DNA of 64,000 nt, from positions 434,001 through 498,000 of the forward strand of contig CAVPRR010000006.1 of the NCBI GenBank assembly GCA_963707965.1, written 5' to 3'. This stretch comes from VRUE01 sp963707965. Its GTDB lineage: Bacteria; Actinomycetota; Thermoleophilia; Solirubrobacterales; 70-9. Below, in pieces: positions 46,843 to 56,549 of the stretch (positions within the stretch are counted from its first letter, which is position 1; every line of letters starts with the position of its first letter). The position numbers and the translations under genes were made by a program. The notes below the pieces were generated by a model that was not told the DNA's origin, did not search any database, and was given only the letters and a program-made list of their open reading frames with translations.

Positions 46843-48644
46843 ATGGACCGCACGAATCGCAACACGGCGCTGGCCTCCGCCTTCGTCGAGGAGCTGGCTC
46901 GCTGCGGGCTTCGCCGCGCGGTCCTCTCGCCCGGCTCGCGCTCCACGCCGCTTGCCGTCGCTCTCTGGCGGGCGCCGGAGGTCGACGTGACAGTCATAGT
47001 CGACGAGCGCTCCGCCGCCTTCTTCGCGCTCGGCGCCGCCCAGGCGAGCGGCGCGCCGGTGGCCATTCTCTGCACGTCGGGCACGGCGGCCGCAAACTTC
47101 CATCCCGCTGTGTGTGAGGCCGACCACTCGGCGCTTCCCCTGCTCGTCCTCAGCGCCGACCGTCCCCCCGAGCTGCGCGGGATCGGCGCCGGCCAGACGA
47201 TCGACCAGCTGAAGCTCTACGGCTCCTCGGTGCGCTGGTTCTGCGAGGTCGGTACCCACGAGGCCGACGACGACGGCCTCCTCCACTACCGCTCGACCGC
47301 CTGCCGGGCCTTTGCGGCGGCGCGCGGCGAGCCGCGCCCCGGACCGGTCCACCTCAACTTCGCCTGGCGCGAGCCGCTCGCCCCGCTGCCGGCGGAGGGG
47401 GCCGTGACGGCCACAGATCCGCTCGCCCTCGAGGGCCGCGGGGAGCGGCCGCTGACCGCCGTTACGCCGATCGATGTGGAGCCGTCGCAGTTTCTGCTCG
47501 ACGAGGTGGCAGGGCACATCGAGGAGGCCGACATCGGCGTGATCGTCGCCGGCCGCCAGCTCGACGCCGAGCTGCGCGAGCCGCTCGCCCACCTGGCCCG
47601 CATCGCCGGCTTCCCCCTCCTTGCCGAGCCGACGTCGCAACTGCGCTGCGGTCCCCATGACCGCTCCCACGTCATCACCGGGTACGACCTGCTGCTGCGC
47701 GACGAGCGGTTCCGCGGAACCGCCTCGCCGGACCTCGTGCTGCGCTTCGGCGAGATGCCGACCAGCAAGCCCCTGCGTTCCTGGCTTGCCGGGTCCGGGG
47801 CGGACCAGATCGTCGTCGATCCGCTGGCGGGCTGGAACGAGCCGACCCGCAGAGCCGCGGCGATTCTGCGCGCCGACCCGACCGAGCTGGCGGCCGGCTG
47901 GTCGGCCCGCCTCGGCGAGGAGCGTCCCGCGGCCGGCAATGTGGCTGAACGCCGAGCGCGCCGCCCGGGAGGCGATCGAGGCGGAGCTGGCTGCGCTCGA
48001 CGCGCCCACCGAGCCCGGCCTGCAGCTGGCGCTCGGCTGCCCTGCACCGCGACGGCGACCTCGTCTACACCGCCTCGAGCATGCCGATCCGCGACCAGGA
48101 GTCCTTCCTGCCCAGCGGCGAGGCGGACGCACTCTTCCTCTGCAACCGCGGCACCAACGGAATCGACGGCCTCCTCTCCGCTGGGAATCGGCGCCGCCCA
48201 GGCGACGGGCAGGCCGACCACGATCGTCACCGGCGACCTCGGCCTCCTGTACGACATCGGGGGACTCGCCGCGCTCCGCGACGTCTCGACTCCGGTGCGG
48301 ATCGTCGTCATCGACAACGACGGCGGCGGCATCTTCCACTTCCTCCCCCAGGAGTCGGCGCTGGATCGCGAGCGAGTTCGAGGCCCTGCTCGGCACCCCA
48401 CGCGGCGTCGACGTCGCAAAGGCCGCAGCCCTCTTCGACCTCGCTCACCACCGGCTGGAGTCCCTCGCCGACCTCCCCGACGCCCTAGAGGCCGGTACCG
48501 GCCTGATTGAGGTGCAAGGTCGATCGCCAGACCAACGTCGCCCTCCACCGCCGCCTCGCCGCGGCGGTCGGCACTGCGATCGCCAAGCTCAGCAGGGAGA
48601 TCGATCCTGCCTCGCGATCCGGGCGAGCTGCCAGGCGGCGGTAG
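46843..48644 (+). pseudogene. menD: SEPHCHC synthase (MenD), frameshifted
   Basis: ThDP-dependent enzyme joining isochorismate and 2-oxoglutarate in menaquinone synthesis. An intact first part from ATG 46843 runs to about 47940 (LSPGSRSTPLAVAL, VDERSAAFFALG, CTSGTAAANFHPAV, ADRPPELRGIGAGQTIDQ). The remainder alternates frames with breaks near 47941, 48038, 48180, 48370 and 48510, but retains FLCNRGTNGIDGLLS, IVTGDLGLLYDIGG and the ThDP motif DNDGGGIFHFLPQ. Natural stop TAG 48642-48644. Probably functional in the real genome if the indels are errors. Confidence 0.82.
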
Positions 48645-48722
48645 ATGGCCACTCGATGGCTGAACAGACTCGCGACGGCAGCCGCCGTCGGCTCGAACTC
48701 CATGATCGGGGTCCCGACGGGA

Positions 48723-49917
48723 TCATGCTCTGCACGTTCCAGCGACGAGGATCCCGGTGCCCGTCCGGAACTGCTCGTAGGCGATCCGTTCCCCGGAGGG
48801 ATCCCAACTCGGGGAGTGACTGTCGATCGAACGTGGTTCGGTCAGGCGCTTGACTTCCGTTCCGTCGATTCCCATCACGGTGAGCCCACCTCGATAGAAG
48901 CCGTGGCGGCCGAGGCGTAGGTCGGATCGCCGTCCAGTAGGAGATGAAGGCGATCTGCGACCCATCTGGTGAAGACGCGTGGCACTTCCGCGAGGTAGCG
49001 AGCACCGTCGAGCCTCTGCCTCGAGGCACATCGCAGTCGTCGACCCGTCGGATTACGTTCATCGAAGCGTCGACGCGGCCAGAATGGAACCGTCCGGGGA
49101 GAAGGACGAGGGCGTGACTGTGGAGGCCGTTGCGCCAGGGCGTCAGGCGACGAGGTTCCCCGCCATCGACGTCGACGTCCAGGTCGTCACGCTCGCGTAG
49201 GACCAAATCTTGGGTGGGCCATCTGGTGCCGTCGATGTGGGCTCGAAGCGGCTCGCGCAAATGCGATCGTGCGACCATCTGGGGCAGAAGACCGGGCGCA
49301 AATCCTTCCCGCGGGTCCCGGCGACGGCGCGCAGACCACCGCCGTCGGACGCCGCCAGGAAGATCTCGCCGGCCATCCACCTTGCCGGGGCGGCGGGAAG
49401 GCGAGGCACCTTCCGTCCGGCGACCACGTTGGTGCGAATCCGAACTCCGGGAGCGGCCCTTTGGTGCGCAGCGTCCCGCCCGCGATCACACGCGGCCGCC
49501 CACCCGACTGGCTCGCTGTCCGAATCTCCAGATGGTTTGCGCCTCGTCGTATCGGGCATGCAAATCGCGGTTCGTCAGGCCGAGACTTTCGCGCTGCGGC
49601 CCCACCGCGGCAAACGCAGGACCGTAGGGCGAGAGCGGCCGCGCGGTGGATCAGGATGGAATCCGGCCTGCCTCGTGACCCGGGCCGGGTTTCCACGCCG
49701 GCCTGCAGAAGATCGCTCCCATTCTCGACGGGATCTTGGTTGGGCAGGAGCCGTCGACGCCAACTACGTAGAGGTCGAGGTTCTCCTTCCTCGCACCGAG
49801 TCCAGCCGTATCACAACTCATCTTGAACCGGACGATGCGGGCGCCAGCAAGACTCCCGCCAAACCCCCCGGATGTACCGAAACACCGAGGCGGGCATTCG
49901 CCTATTCCAGCGGTCAC
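48723..49917 (-). pseudogene. TolB/WD40-like beta-propeller protein, fragmented
   Basis: Propeller repeats are readable in several minus-strand frames: ENLDLYVVGVDGSCPTKI (about 49.78 kb), FAPTWSPDGRCLAFPPPRQG (about 49.40), AGEIFLAASDGGGLRAV, SPDGSQIAFISYW (about 48.92), then GIDGTEVKRLTEPRS and SHSPSWDPSGERIAYEQFR to a stop at 48723. At least four frame changes occur and no signal peptide or start is recognisable, so the gene may be N-terminally truncated as well as frameshifted. A related intact lipoprotein is encoded at 60455-61477. Function unknown, presumably extracytoplasmic. Confidence 0.6.
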
Positions 49918-49924
49918 GACGGGC

Positions 49925-51320
49925 TCAGTCGGCGAGCAGCGGCAGCAGGGCGCCGAGCTTGATCTCGGTCTCGGCCAGCTCGGCGGCGGGGTCCGAGCCG
50001 GCGACGACGCCGACGCCGGCGTAGAGATGGGCGTCGCGGTCGCGGATGCAGGGCGCTGCGCAGGGCGACGCAGAATTCGCCGTCCTCGGTGGCGTCCATC
50101 CAGCCGACCGGGCCGGCGTACCAGCCGCGGTCCATCTGCTCCAGCTCGGCGATCGCCGCGGCGGCGGCGGGCCAGGGCTCACCTCCGACCGCTGGAGTCG
50201 GGTGCAGCAGGCCGGCCAGCGCGACCGCCGAGCGCGACTCGGCCAGCTGGGCGAGGACCGGCGTCGCCAGATGCTGGATGTTTGCGACCTTGACGATCTC
50301 CGGTTCCGTCGCCGCCTCGACCCACACCGCATGCGGGCGCAGGGTGCGGACGATCCGCGCGGTGACGATGCGCTGCTCGCGGCGGTTCTTGTCGCTGCGC
50401 AGCAGCTGCTCGCCGAGGTGGTCGTCGACGGCCGGGTCGGAGCTGCGCCGGGTCGAGCCGGCGAGGGCAACGGTGGAGACGCTGGCGCCGGAGCGGCGAA
50501 CCAGCAGCTCCGGGCTGGCGCCGAGGAAGGCGGCCTGCGGAGTGCCGCAGCAGAAGCAGAAGCAGTCGGGAACTGCTCGCGCATCGAGCCGAAGACGGCG
50601 GCGGGCTCGTGCGCCGAGGCGCCGGCGACGACCACCTCGCGGGCAAGCACCACCTTGCTCATCTCCCCCGCGCCGATCCGCTCCGTCGCCGCAGCCACGG
50701 AGCGCTCGAAGTCGCCGCGGGGGCCGGGCGCTGCGAATCTCCGGGCGCGCCGTCAGGTGCGGGTCGAGCAGCGGCAATGGGCTGCCGCGCAGACCGGACA
50801 GTCGAGCCTCCAGCGCGGCGCCCTCCTCAGCAGGGTCGTCGCCAGGCCGAGGATCGCGTTGAGCGTGAGAAACGTCTCCTCGCCGCTGCGACAGAGCGAC
50901 AGCTCCGGCAGGACCATCGAGCCGGGCGAGAGCGAGGACCAGTTAGAGGAGGCGCCGCCGGTCTGGTCGAAGGCGAACCCGCCGAGCCAGACCACGCCGG
51001 CGCCTGCGGGAAGCCGGCTTGGCTCGTCGAGCGATCGCATCCCTCCCCGTCCGCAGGCACTCCTCGGCTACGTCGGCGAAGCGTTCGTCCCCGCGAGAGG
51101 CGGCCTCATGGGCGACCCCAAGGCCCGCTAATGCAAACCCGCGATCGGGCTGCTCCCAGCAGAACCAGCGGTCCGATGCCAACCGCGAGGCGAACATCGT
51201 CGCGCAGGGATCCTCGACGTCGACCTCCACGGTGACGCTGACGAGGGTTCTCCTACCTCTGGCGAGAGCACGGTCGACCGCGGGTCGGAGACTAGGGGTC
51301 AGCTGGTCGGCGACGCCCAC
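49925..51320 (-). pseudogene. menF: Isochorismate synthase, frameshifted
   Basis: Chorismate-utilising enzyme starting menaquinone synthesis. Pieces in order: N-terminal strand region from GTG 51318-51320 (LVSVTVEVDVEDPCATMF, RWFCWEQPDRGFALAGLG), VVWLGGFAFDQ, MSKVVLAREVVVAG, FLGASPELLVRRSG, VALAGSTRRS, ALAGLLHPTPAVGG, GWYAGPVGWMDATEDGEF and AGVGVVAGSDPAAELAETEIK up to TGA at 49925. Frames change at least five times (near 51040, 50760, 50735, 50570, 50050). All chorismate-binding motifs are retained, which again argues for sequence errors rather than decay. Confidence 0.8.
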
Positions 51321-51455
51321 AGATCTCTTACAACGGCTGTCTGACTAGGAAATGACCCGGCATAGGCGCTGCCAGACAAGGACGCAGGTCGCCGGAATAG
51401 TTGGCTATTTCGGTGACCGAGGACGCCGTATGGCAGCGATCTGAGTCCGTCATTT

Positions 51456-52001
51456 TCAGTCGGACCCGCGGGAGATGGCGATCTCGCCCGTCCGGACCAT
51501 CTCGATCAGGCCGTGGGGGCGGATCATCCGCTCGAAGGCCTCGATCTTGTCGGCCGAGCCGGTCACCTCGATCGTCATCGTGCGGCGCGCCACGTCGATG
51601 ATCCTCGCGCGGAAGATCTCGGCGAACTGGATGATCTCCGCCCGGTTCTCGACGGCGGCGGACACCTTGAACATCGCCATCTCCCGGGCGACCGTCTCCT
51701 CGGGCTCCATGTCGCGGATCTTCAGGACGTTGACCAGCTTGTGGAGCTGCTTGGTCACCTGGTCGATCGGGTGGACGGCGCCGTCGAGCGTCAGGGTGAT
51801 CCGCGAGATGCTGGGGTCATCCGTCGGCCCGACTGCGAGCGTGTCGATGTTGAAGCCGCGTCGCGAGAACAGCCCTGCGATCCGCGCCAGCACGCCAGGC
51901 TTGTTCTCGACCAGGATCGAGAGGATGTGCTTTCGCCCGCTCAGCTGCCCGGGCACCCGCAGGTCCTCCAGTTTCACCAGCTCGGGGGTCCCGGCCTCCA
52001 T
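51456..52001 (-). CDS. ilvN: Acetolactate synthase, small regulatory subunit
   Basis: ACT-domain subunit conferring valine sensitivity on IlvB. ATG 51999-52001 overlaps the ilvB stop by one base (TGATG), giving 181 residues. ACT domain near HILSILVENKPGVLARIAGLFSRRGF-type sequence (about 25-50), then KLVNVLKIRDM and C-terminal FRARIIDVARRTMTIEVTG. The region downstream (51321-51455) holds nothing recognisable. Confidence 0.94.
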   Translation of the reverse strand: MEAGTPELVKLEDLRVPGQLSGRKHILSILVENKPGVLARIAGLFSRRGFNIDTLAVGPTDDPSISRITLTLDGAVHPIDQVTKQLHKLVNVLKIRDMEPEETVAREMAMFKVSAAVENRAEIIQFAEIFRARIIDVARRTMTIEVTGSADKIEAFERMIRPHGLIEMVRTGEIAISRGSD

Positions 52002-53680
52002 CAGCCCACCATGTCCCTTGCCGCGGCGCCGGCCGGGATCATCGGGAAGCAGTTCTCCTCCTTGACGACGCGCACGTCGAGCAGGACCGGCCCCTCGGTC
52101 TCCAGCGCCTTGACCATCGTCTCCTCGACGTCGGCGGCGTCCTCGCAGCGCATCCCGGTCGCGCCAAACGCCTCGGCAAGCTTCACCCAATCGGGGCTGG
52201 GACCCATCTCGACCGAGCTGTAGCGGCGGTCCCAGAACAACTCCTGCCACTGGCGGACCATGCCCATGTAGCCGTTGTTCATCAGGAAGACCTTGACGGG
52301 GATCTCTTCGGTCACGCAGGTGGCGAGCTCCTGGCAGGTCATCGCAAGGCTGCCGTCGCCGGCGAGGCAGACAACCGTCTCCTCGGGGCACGCGACCTTC
52401 GCCCCGATTGCCGCCGGAAGCCCGAAGCCCATCGTGCCCAGCCCGCCGGAGTTGATCCAGCGGCGGGGCCTGTCGAAGCCGTAGTACTGCGCCGCCCACA
52501 TCTGGTGCTGGCCGACGTCGGAGGTGACGATCGCGTCGCCCTGCGTTGCCCGGTGCATCGCCTCGACCATCAGCTGCGGCTTGATCTCGCCGTCCTTGCT
52601 GGGTTCGTAGCTGAGGGGGTACTCCTTCTGCCAGGCGTGGATCTGCTTCCACCAGCCGTCGAGGCGAGAGGAGTCGGTCTGCAGCGCCCGGTATTCGCGG
52701 GTCAGCTGCGGCAGCACCAGCTTGGCGTCTCCCACGATCGGGATGTGAGCCGGAACGTTCTTCGAGATCTCCGCCGGGTCGACGTCGATGTGGATGAACT
52801 TGGCGCGCGGGGCGAACTCCGAGAGCTTGCCGGTGATCCGATCGTCGAAGCGAGCGCCGATCGCGACGATCAGGTCGGCCTCGTCCATCGCATAGTTCGC
52901 GGTGCGGGTGCCGTGCATGCCGAGCATTCCCAGCCACTGCTCATGGGAAGCCGGGAACGCACCCAGGCCCATCAAGGTCGAGGTGACCGGGAAGGGGTCG
53001 CACGTCGCCAGCTCGCGCAGCTCCTCGGAGGCGTTTGCGTTGACGACCCCGCCGCCCGTGTAGAGGACCGGCTGCCTCGCGTTGGCGAGCGCTTTGGCGG
53101 CGATCCTGACCTGTTTGATGTTGCCTTCGCTGGAGGGCTTGTAGCCGCTCAGCTCGACCGGCTCGGTGCGCGGCGCGTAGTCGATGTCGGCCCGCGACAG
53201 GTCCTGCGGCACGTCGATCAAGACCGGCCCCGGCCGGCCGGTGGAGGCGATGTGGAATGCCTCGTGGACGTACTCCGGGATCTGGCGCGGGTCGGCGACC
53301 TGCAGCGAGTGCTTCACGAAGGGCAGGGTCGCGCCGAGGATGTCCGCCTCCTGGAAGCCGTCGGTGCCGATCAGCTCGGTCCGCACCTGGCCGGTGACGA
53401 AGACGGTCGGCACCGAATCCATCATCGCATCGGCAATCGCCGTGACCAGATTGGTCGCACCAGGGCCAGAGGTGGCGAAGGCGACGCCGACCCGGCCCGA
53501 GGCCTTGGCATAGCCCTCCGCCGCGTGACCGCCACCCTGCTCGTGGCGAACCTGGATGTGGCGGAAGTCGGTATCGACCAGCGCGTCGTAGGTCGGCAGG
53601 TTGGCGCCGCCGGGGATGCCGAATATGTGCTCGACCCCCTCGGCCTTGAGGCTTTCCATCAACGCGTCCGCGGCTCTCAT
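52001..53680 (-). CDS. ilvB: Acetolactate synthase, large catalytic subunit
   Basis: ThDP/FAD enzyme making acetolactate and acetohydroxybutyrate, first common step of branched-chain synthesis. 559 residues. Catalytic E47 in VRHEQGGGHAAEGYA; ATSGPGATNLVTAIADA, FAD-contacting GMLGMHGTRTANYAMDEAD and the ThDP motif GDGSLAMTCQELATC ... NNGYMGMVRQWQ are all intact. Coupled with ilvN; ilvC lies 10 kb away in the same orientation. Confidence 0.96.
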   Translation of the reverse strand: MRAADALMESLKAEGVEHIFGIPGGANLPTYDALVDTDFRHIQVRHEQGGGHAAEGYAKASGRVGVAFATSGPGATNLVTAIADAMMDSVPTVFVTGQVRTELIGTDGFQEADILGATLPFVKHSLQVADPRQIPEYVHEAFHIASTGRPGPVLIDVPQDLSRADIDYAPRTEPVELSGYKPSSEGNIKQVRIAAKALANARQPVLYTGGGVVNANASEELRELATCDPFPVTSTLMGLGAFPASHEQWLGMLGMHGTRTANYAMDEADLIVAIGARFDDRITGKLSEFAPRAKFIHIDVDPAEISKNVPAHIPIVGDAKLVLPQLTREYRALQTDSSRLDGWWKQIHAWQKEYPLSYEPSKDGEIKPQLMVEAMHRATQGDAIVTSDVGQHQMWAAQYYGFDRPRRWINSGGLGTMGFGLPAAIGAKVACPEETVVCLAGDGSLAMTCQELATCVTEEIPVKVFLMNNGYMGMVRQWQELFWDRRYSSVEMGPSPDWVKLAEAFGATGMRCEDAADVEETMVKALETEGPVLLDVRVVKEENCFPMIPAGAAARDMVG

Positions 53681-53729
53681 CGGACTCGCGATGGTACCAG
53701 CGGGCCCGCGCCCGGCCTGCGGGGCGGAC

Positions 53730-54905
53730 CTATGCCTGGCCTGCAGGGGATTTGGAGGGGTCCCAACGGGTGTGGGGATCGATCGAGCTCTCGATCACAT
53801 GGCCCTTGTAGCGCTGGATAGCGTGGATGATCGACTCGATCAGCTCCTCTTTGAGCAGGGTGGGCTTCAGCCCGAGGTCCAGCAGCTTGGTGTGGGAGGC
53901 GTTGTAGTAGTGGTCTTCGAGCTCCACCCGCGGGTTCGCCACGTGCTCGATCGCCACCGAGTAGCCGAGGTGCTCGCCGGCATGCCTGACGAGCTCGGCC
54001 AGCTCGCTGACGGAGAACTGCTCGGTGAACTGGTTGAAGACGCGGAATTCGCCTCGCTCGGCCGGATTTTCGACCGCCAGCCCGACACACTGCAGCGTGT
54101 CTCGAATGTTGAGGAAGCCCCGCGTCTGCCCGCCGGTGCCATAGACGGTGAGCGGGTGGCCGATCACAGCCTGCACGCAGAAGCGGTTGAGAACCGTGCC
54201 GAAGACCTCGTCGTAGTCAAAGCGGGTGATGAGGCGCTCGTCGCGCACCGTCTCCTCGGTCTCTATCCCGTAGACGACGCCCTGGTTCAGGTCGGTGGCG
54301 CGCAACCCCCAGGTCCGGCAGGCGAAGTGCAGGTTGGTCGAGTCGTGGACCTTGGAGCAGTGATACAGCGAGCCGGGCAGCTTTGGGAAGGGCAGGGTGT
54401 CGGTGCGACCCTTGTGGGAGATCTCAATGAAGCCCTCCTCGATGTCGATGTTGGGGGTGCCGTACTCCCCCATCGTTCCCAGCTTCACCAGGTGGCAGTC
54501 GGGGACGTGGTCGCGCAGCGAGAAGAGCAGGTTGAGCGTCCCGATCACGTTGGTGTACTGCGTCTCGACCGCGCGCTCCCGGGACATCATCGAGTAGGGC
54601 GCCGAGGGCTGCTCCCCGTAGTGGATCACCGCCTCGGGGCGGACCTCGGCCACGACCTCGTCGAGGAACTCGCCGTCCTCGACCGGGCCGACGTAGCGGC
54701 GGATCTGCAAGCCGGAGATCTCGCGCCAGGCCTCGATCCGCTCGTCGAGCGCGCGGATAGGAGTCAGGGAATCGGTCCCGTGCTCCTGATGCCAGCGGCG
54801 GCGGGAGAAGTTGTCGACGACAGCCACCTCGTTACCGCCGGCCGAAAACCTCAGGGCCGTCGGCCAGCCCAGGTAGCCGTCCCCCCCGAGGATGAGAACG
54901 CGCAT
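53730..54905 (-). CDS. UDP-sulfoquinovose synthase-like NAD-dependent epimerase
   Basis: SDR-type sugar nucleotide enzyme, 391 residues from ATG 54903-54905. It has NAD-binding LILGGDGYLGWPTALR (4-19), GEQPSAPYSMMSRERAVETQ (SQD1/SqdB/Agl3-like) and the YxxxK pair in GSLYHCSKVHDS, plus VVYGIETEET and YGTGGQTRGFLNIRDT. SQD1-family enzymes add sulfite to UDP-glucose to form UDP-sulfoquinovose for sulfolipid or glycans. The family fit is good, but I cannot exclude a non-sulfonating epimerase. Divergent from a glycosyltransferase operon, 77 bp between starts. Confidence 0.82.
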   Translation of the reverse strand: MRVLILGGDGYLGWPTALRFSAGGNEVAVVDNFSRRRWHQEHGTDSLTPIRALDERIEAWREISGLQIRRYVGPVEDGEFLDEVVAEVRPEAVIHYGEQPSAPYSMMSRERAVETQYTNVIGTLNLLFSLRDHVPDCHLVKLGTMGEYGTPNIDIEEGFIEISHKGRTDTLPFPKLPGSLYHCSKVHDSTNLHFACRTWGLRATDLNQGVVYGIETEETVRDERLITRFDYDEVFGTVLNRFCVQAVIGHPLTVYGTGGQTRGFLNIRDTLQCVGLAVENPAERGEFRVFNQFTEQFSVSELAELVRHAGEHLGYSVAIEHVANPRVELEDHYYNASHTKLLDLGLKPTLLKEELIESIIHAIQRYKGHVIESSIDPHTRWDPSKSPAGQA

Positions 54906-54982
54906 AGGTCGCGGCAGGGTACCGGACGAGCGGGAATCGCGGGCAACCGGAATGCCCCCACAGCGCCATAGCATCTGCCCCG

Positions 54983-56464
54983 ATGGCGTCGACATTGGTT
55001 GCGCGAAACGGGGGGCGTGTCGGGATCGCCGCCCTGGCGGCGATCCTCCTGCTCGGCCTGGGGTTGCGGGCCGACTACGCCTGGGAGGGCCGGGCGCCGG
55101 TCTTCGACGCGGTCGCCTACGGCCGCATCGCGGAGAACCTAGAGCGCGGCGAGGGCTTCACGCTCGGCAGGGCTGCGACCCAACCCGCCAGCAACTACTC
55201 GCCCGGGCTGCCGCTGCTGGCGGCCGGCCTCTACGGGCTGAGCGGCGGCAAGCACGAACGGCTCGCCCGCCTCGCACTGGCCCTCATCGGCTCCCTCTCG
55301 ATCCTCTTTGCCTACCTGATCGGCCGCCGCCTCTCGGGACCCGCGGCCGGACTGATCGGCGCCGCGGCGGTGGCCGTCTATCCCGCTCTCCTCGAGTACC
55401 AGGGCATGCTGATGGGCGAGCCCCTGGCCGCAACCCTTCTCTCCGGGGCGGCGCTGTCGATGCTCTGGGCGGCGGGCCCCGAATCAGCCGGCGGGGGCGC
55501 GGCTGGCGCACCGCGCTGGCTCGTCCCTGGGCTCTTGCTCGGGGCGCTCGCGCTGATTCGGCCGGAGTACCTGGGCATATCGGCCCTCCTGGCATTGGTC
55601 GTCGCAGCTCGTCGCCCGCTCGCCTGGCGCGCGAACCTCGCCGGCGCGGGAGCGCTGCTGGCCGGCGTCGCCGTCGTCGTCGCTCCCTGGACGATTCGCA
55701 ATGCGGTCGCGCTCGACCGCTTCGTCCCGGTTTCCTCCGGGGGCGGCCAGGTGCTCTTCGCCGGCTCCTACATGCCGTCCGGCGGCGACCCCGAACGCGT
55801 CGGGCGCGAGGTCCTCGAGCGCCACCCCGGATTGACCCGCAGGCTGGCCGCAAGGTACCTGCCGCCCGAGGCGCCCTCCGTTCTGCCACCCGAAGGGCCC
55901 TCCGTTCTGCCACCCAACGCACCGGGCCTGCCACCCAACGCAGCGAGCGCGGCCGGGGGCGGTCCTGTTCTGCACAGGGAAAGGGAAGCGCCACCCATCG
56001 ATGCCGTCCTTGCCGATGTCCGCCTCGAGCAGATCCTTGCCGCCCTTGCATCGCAGCGCTTTCCCGACCTCGAATCCGACCGGGCGCTGGCGCGAATGGG
56101 CCGCGAACGGCTTTGGGACGACATCGTGGAGGAACCGCTGGGCTACACCGGCTTCGTCGCCGCCAAGGTGGCGCGAACCTGGTTTCGCGGTCCCCGCGAT
56201 GTGATGCATCGTCCGGCTTGGGAGGCGCTGCATTGGGCGCTGCTCGCCCTCGTCCTGCTGGGTCTGGCCATGCTCGCGCGGCGACGGCCCTGGGAGGCCC
56301 TGCTGCTGGGCGCTGTCCTCGTCTCGGTCACGGCGGTGGCTGCCCTGCTCGTCGCCTCCCCCCGGCGCGTGCTGGTGGCGATGCCGCTGGTCGCCGCGCT
56401 GGCGGGGGTCGGCGCCGTCTGCGCATGGGAGTGGCTGCGGAAGGAATGGCGCAGCCGGCCTTGA
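54983..56464 (+). CDS. Polytopic membrane glycosyltransferase (ArnT/GT39-like)
   Basis: 493 residues with about ten hydrophobic segments. The first loop has the Asp-rich motif DAVAYGRIAENLERGEGF, with conserved YSPGLPLLAAGLYGL, typical of polyprenyl-phosphate-sugar using GT-C enzymes (ArnT/PMT_2); EYQGMLMGEPLAATL and IRPEYLGIS follow. A large soluble loop (about 250-390) contains a Pro-rich tandem repeat (LPPEAPSVLPPEGPSVLPP, about 292-320) absent in the paralogue downstream. Transfers a sugar from an undecaprenyl-type donor outside the membrane; acceptor unknown. Confidence 0.8.
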   Translation: MASTLVARNGGRVGIAALAAILLLGLGLRADYAWEGRAPVFDAVAYGRIAENLERGEGFTLGRAATQPASNYSPGLPLLAAGLYGLSGGKHERLARLALALIGSLSILFAYLIGRRLSGPAAGLIGAAAVAVYPALLEYQGMLMGEPLAATLLSGAALSMLWAAGPESAGGGAAGAPRWLVPGLLLGALALIRPEYLGISALLALVVAARRPLAWRANLAGAGALLAGVAVVVAPWTIRNAVALDRFVPVSSGGGQVLFAGSYMPSGGDPERVGREVLERHPGLTRRLAARYLPPEAPSVLPPEGPSVLPPNAPGLPPNAASAAGGGPVLHREREAPPIDAVLADVRLEQILAALASQRFPDLESDRALARMGRERLWDDIVEEPLGYTGFVAAKVARTWFRGPRDVMHRPAWEALHWALLALVLLGLAMLARRRPWEALLLGAVLVSVTAVAALLVASPRRVLVAMPLVAALAGVGAVCAWEWLRKEWRSRP

Positions 56465-56549
56465 CCCCCTCCAAATCGTGGTGAACGCTCCCACGTGGTG
56501 AACGCCGGCTGCGGCTGCGAACGCAGGCTCCGGGATAGCCTGCCCGGCC

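Noticed and set aside
46603..48396. 597-codon minus-strand frame opposite menD
   Set aside because: Low-complexity Arg/Gly/Ala composition; menD on the plus strand has clear ThDP-enzyme motifs.
51321..51455. Small gene or RNA between menF and ilvN
   Set aside because: No ORF with a start/SD and no stable conserved fold recognised; treated as plain spacer.
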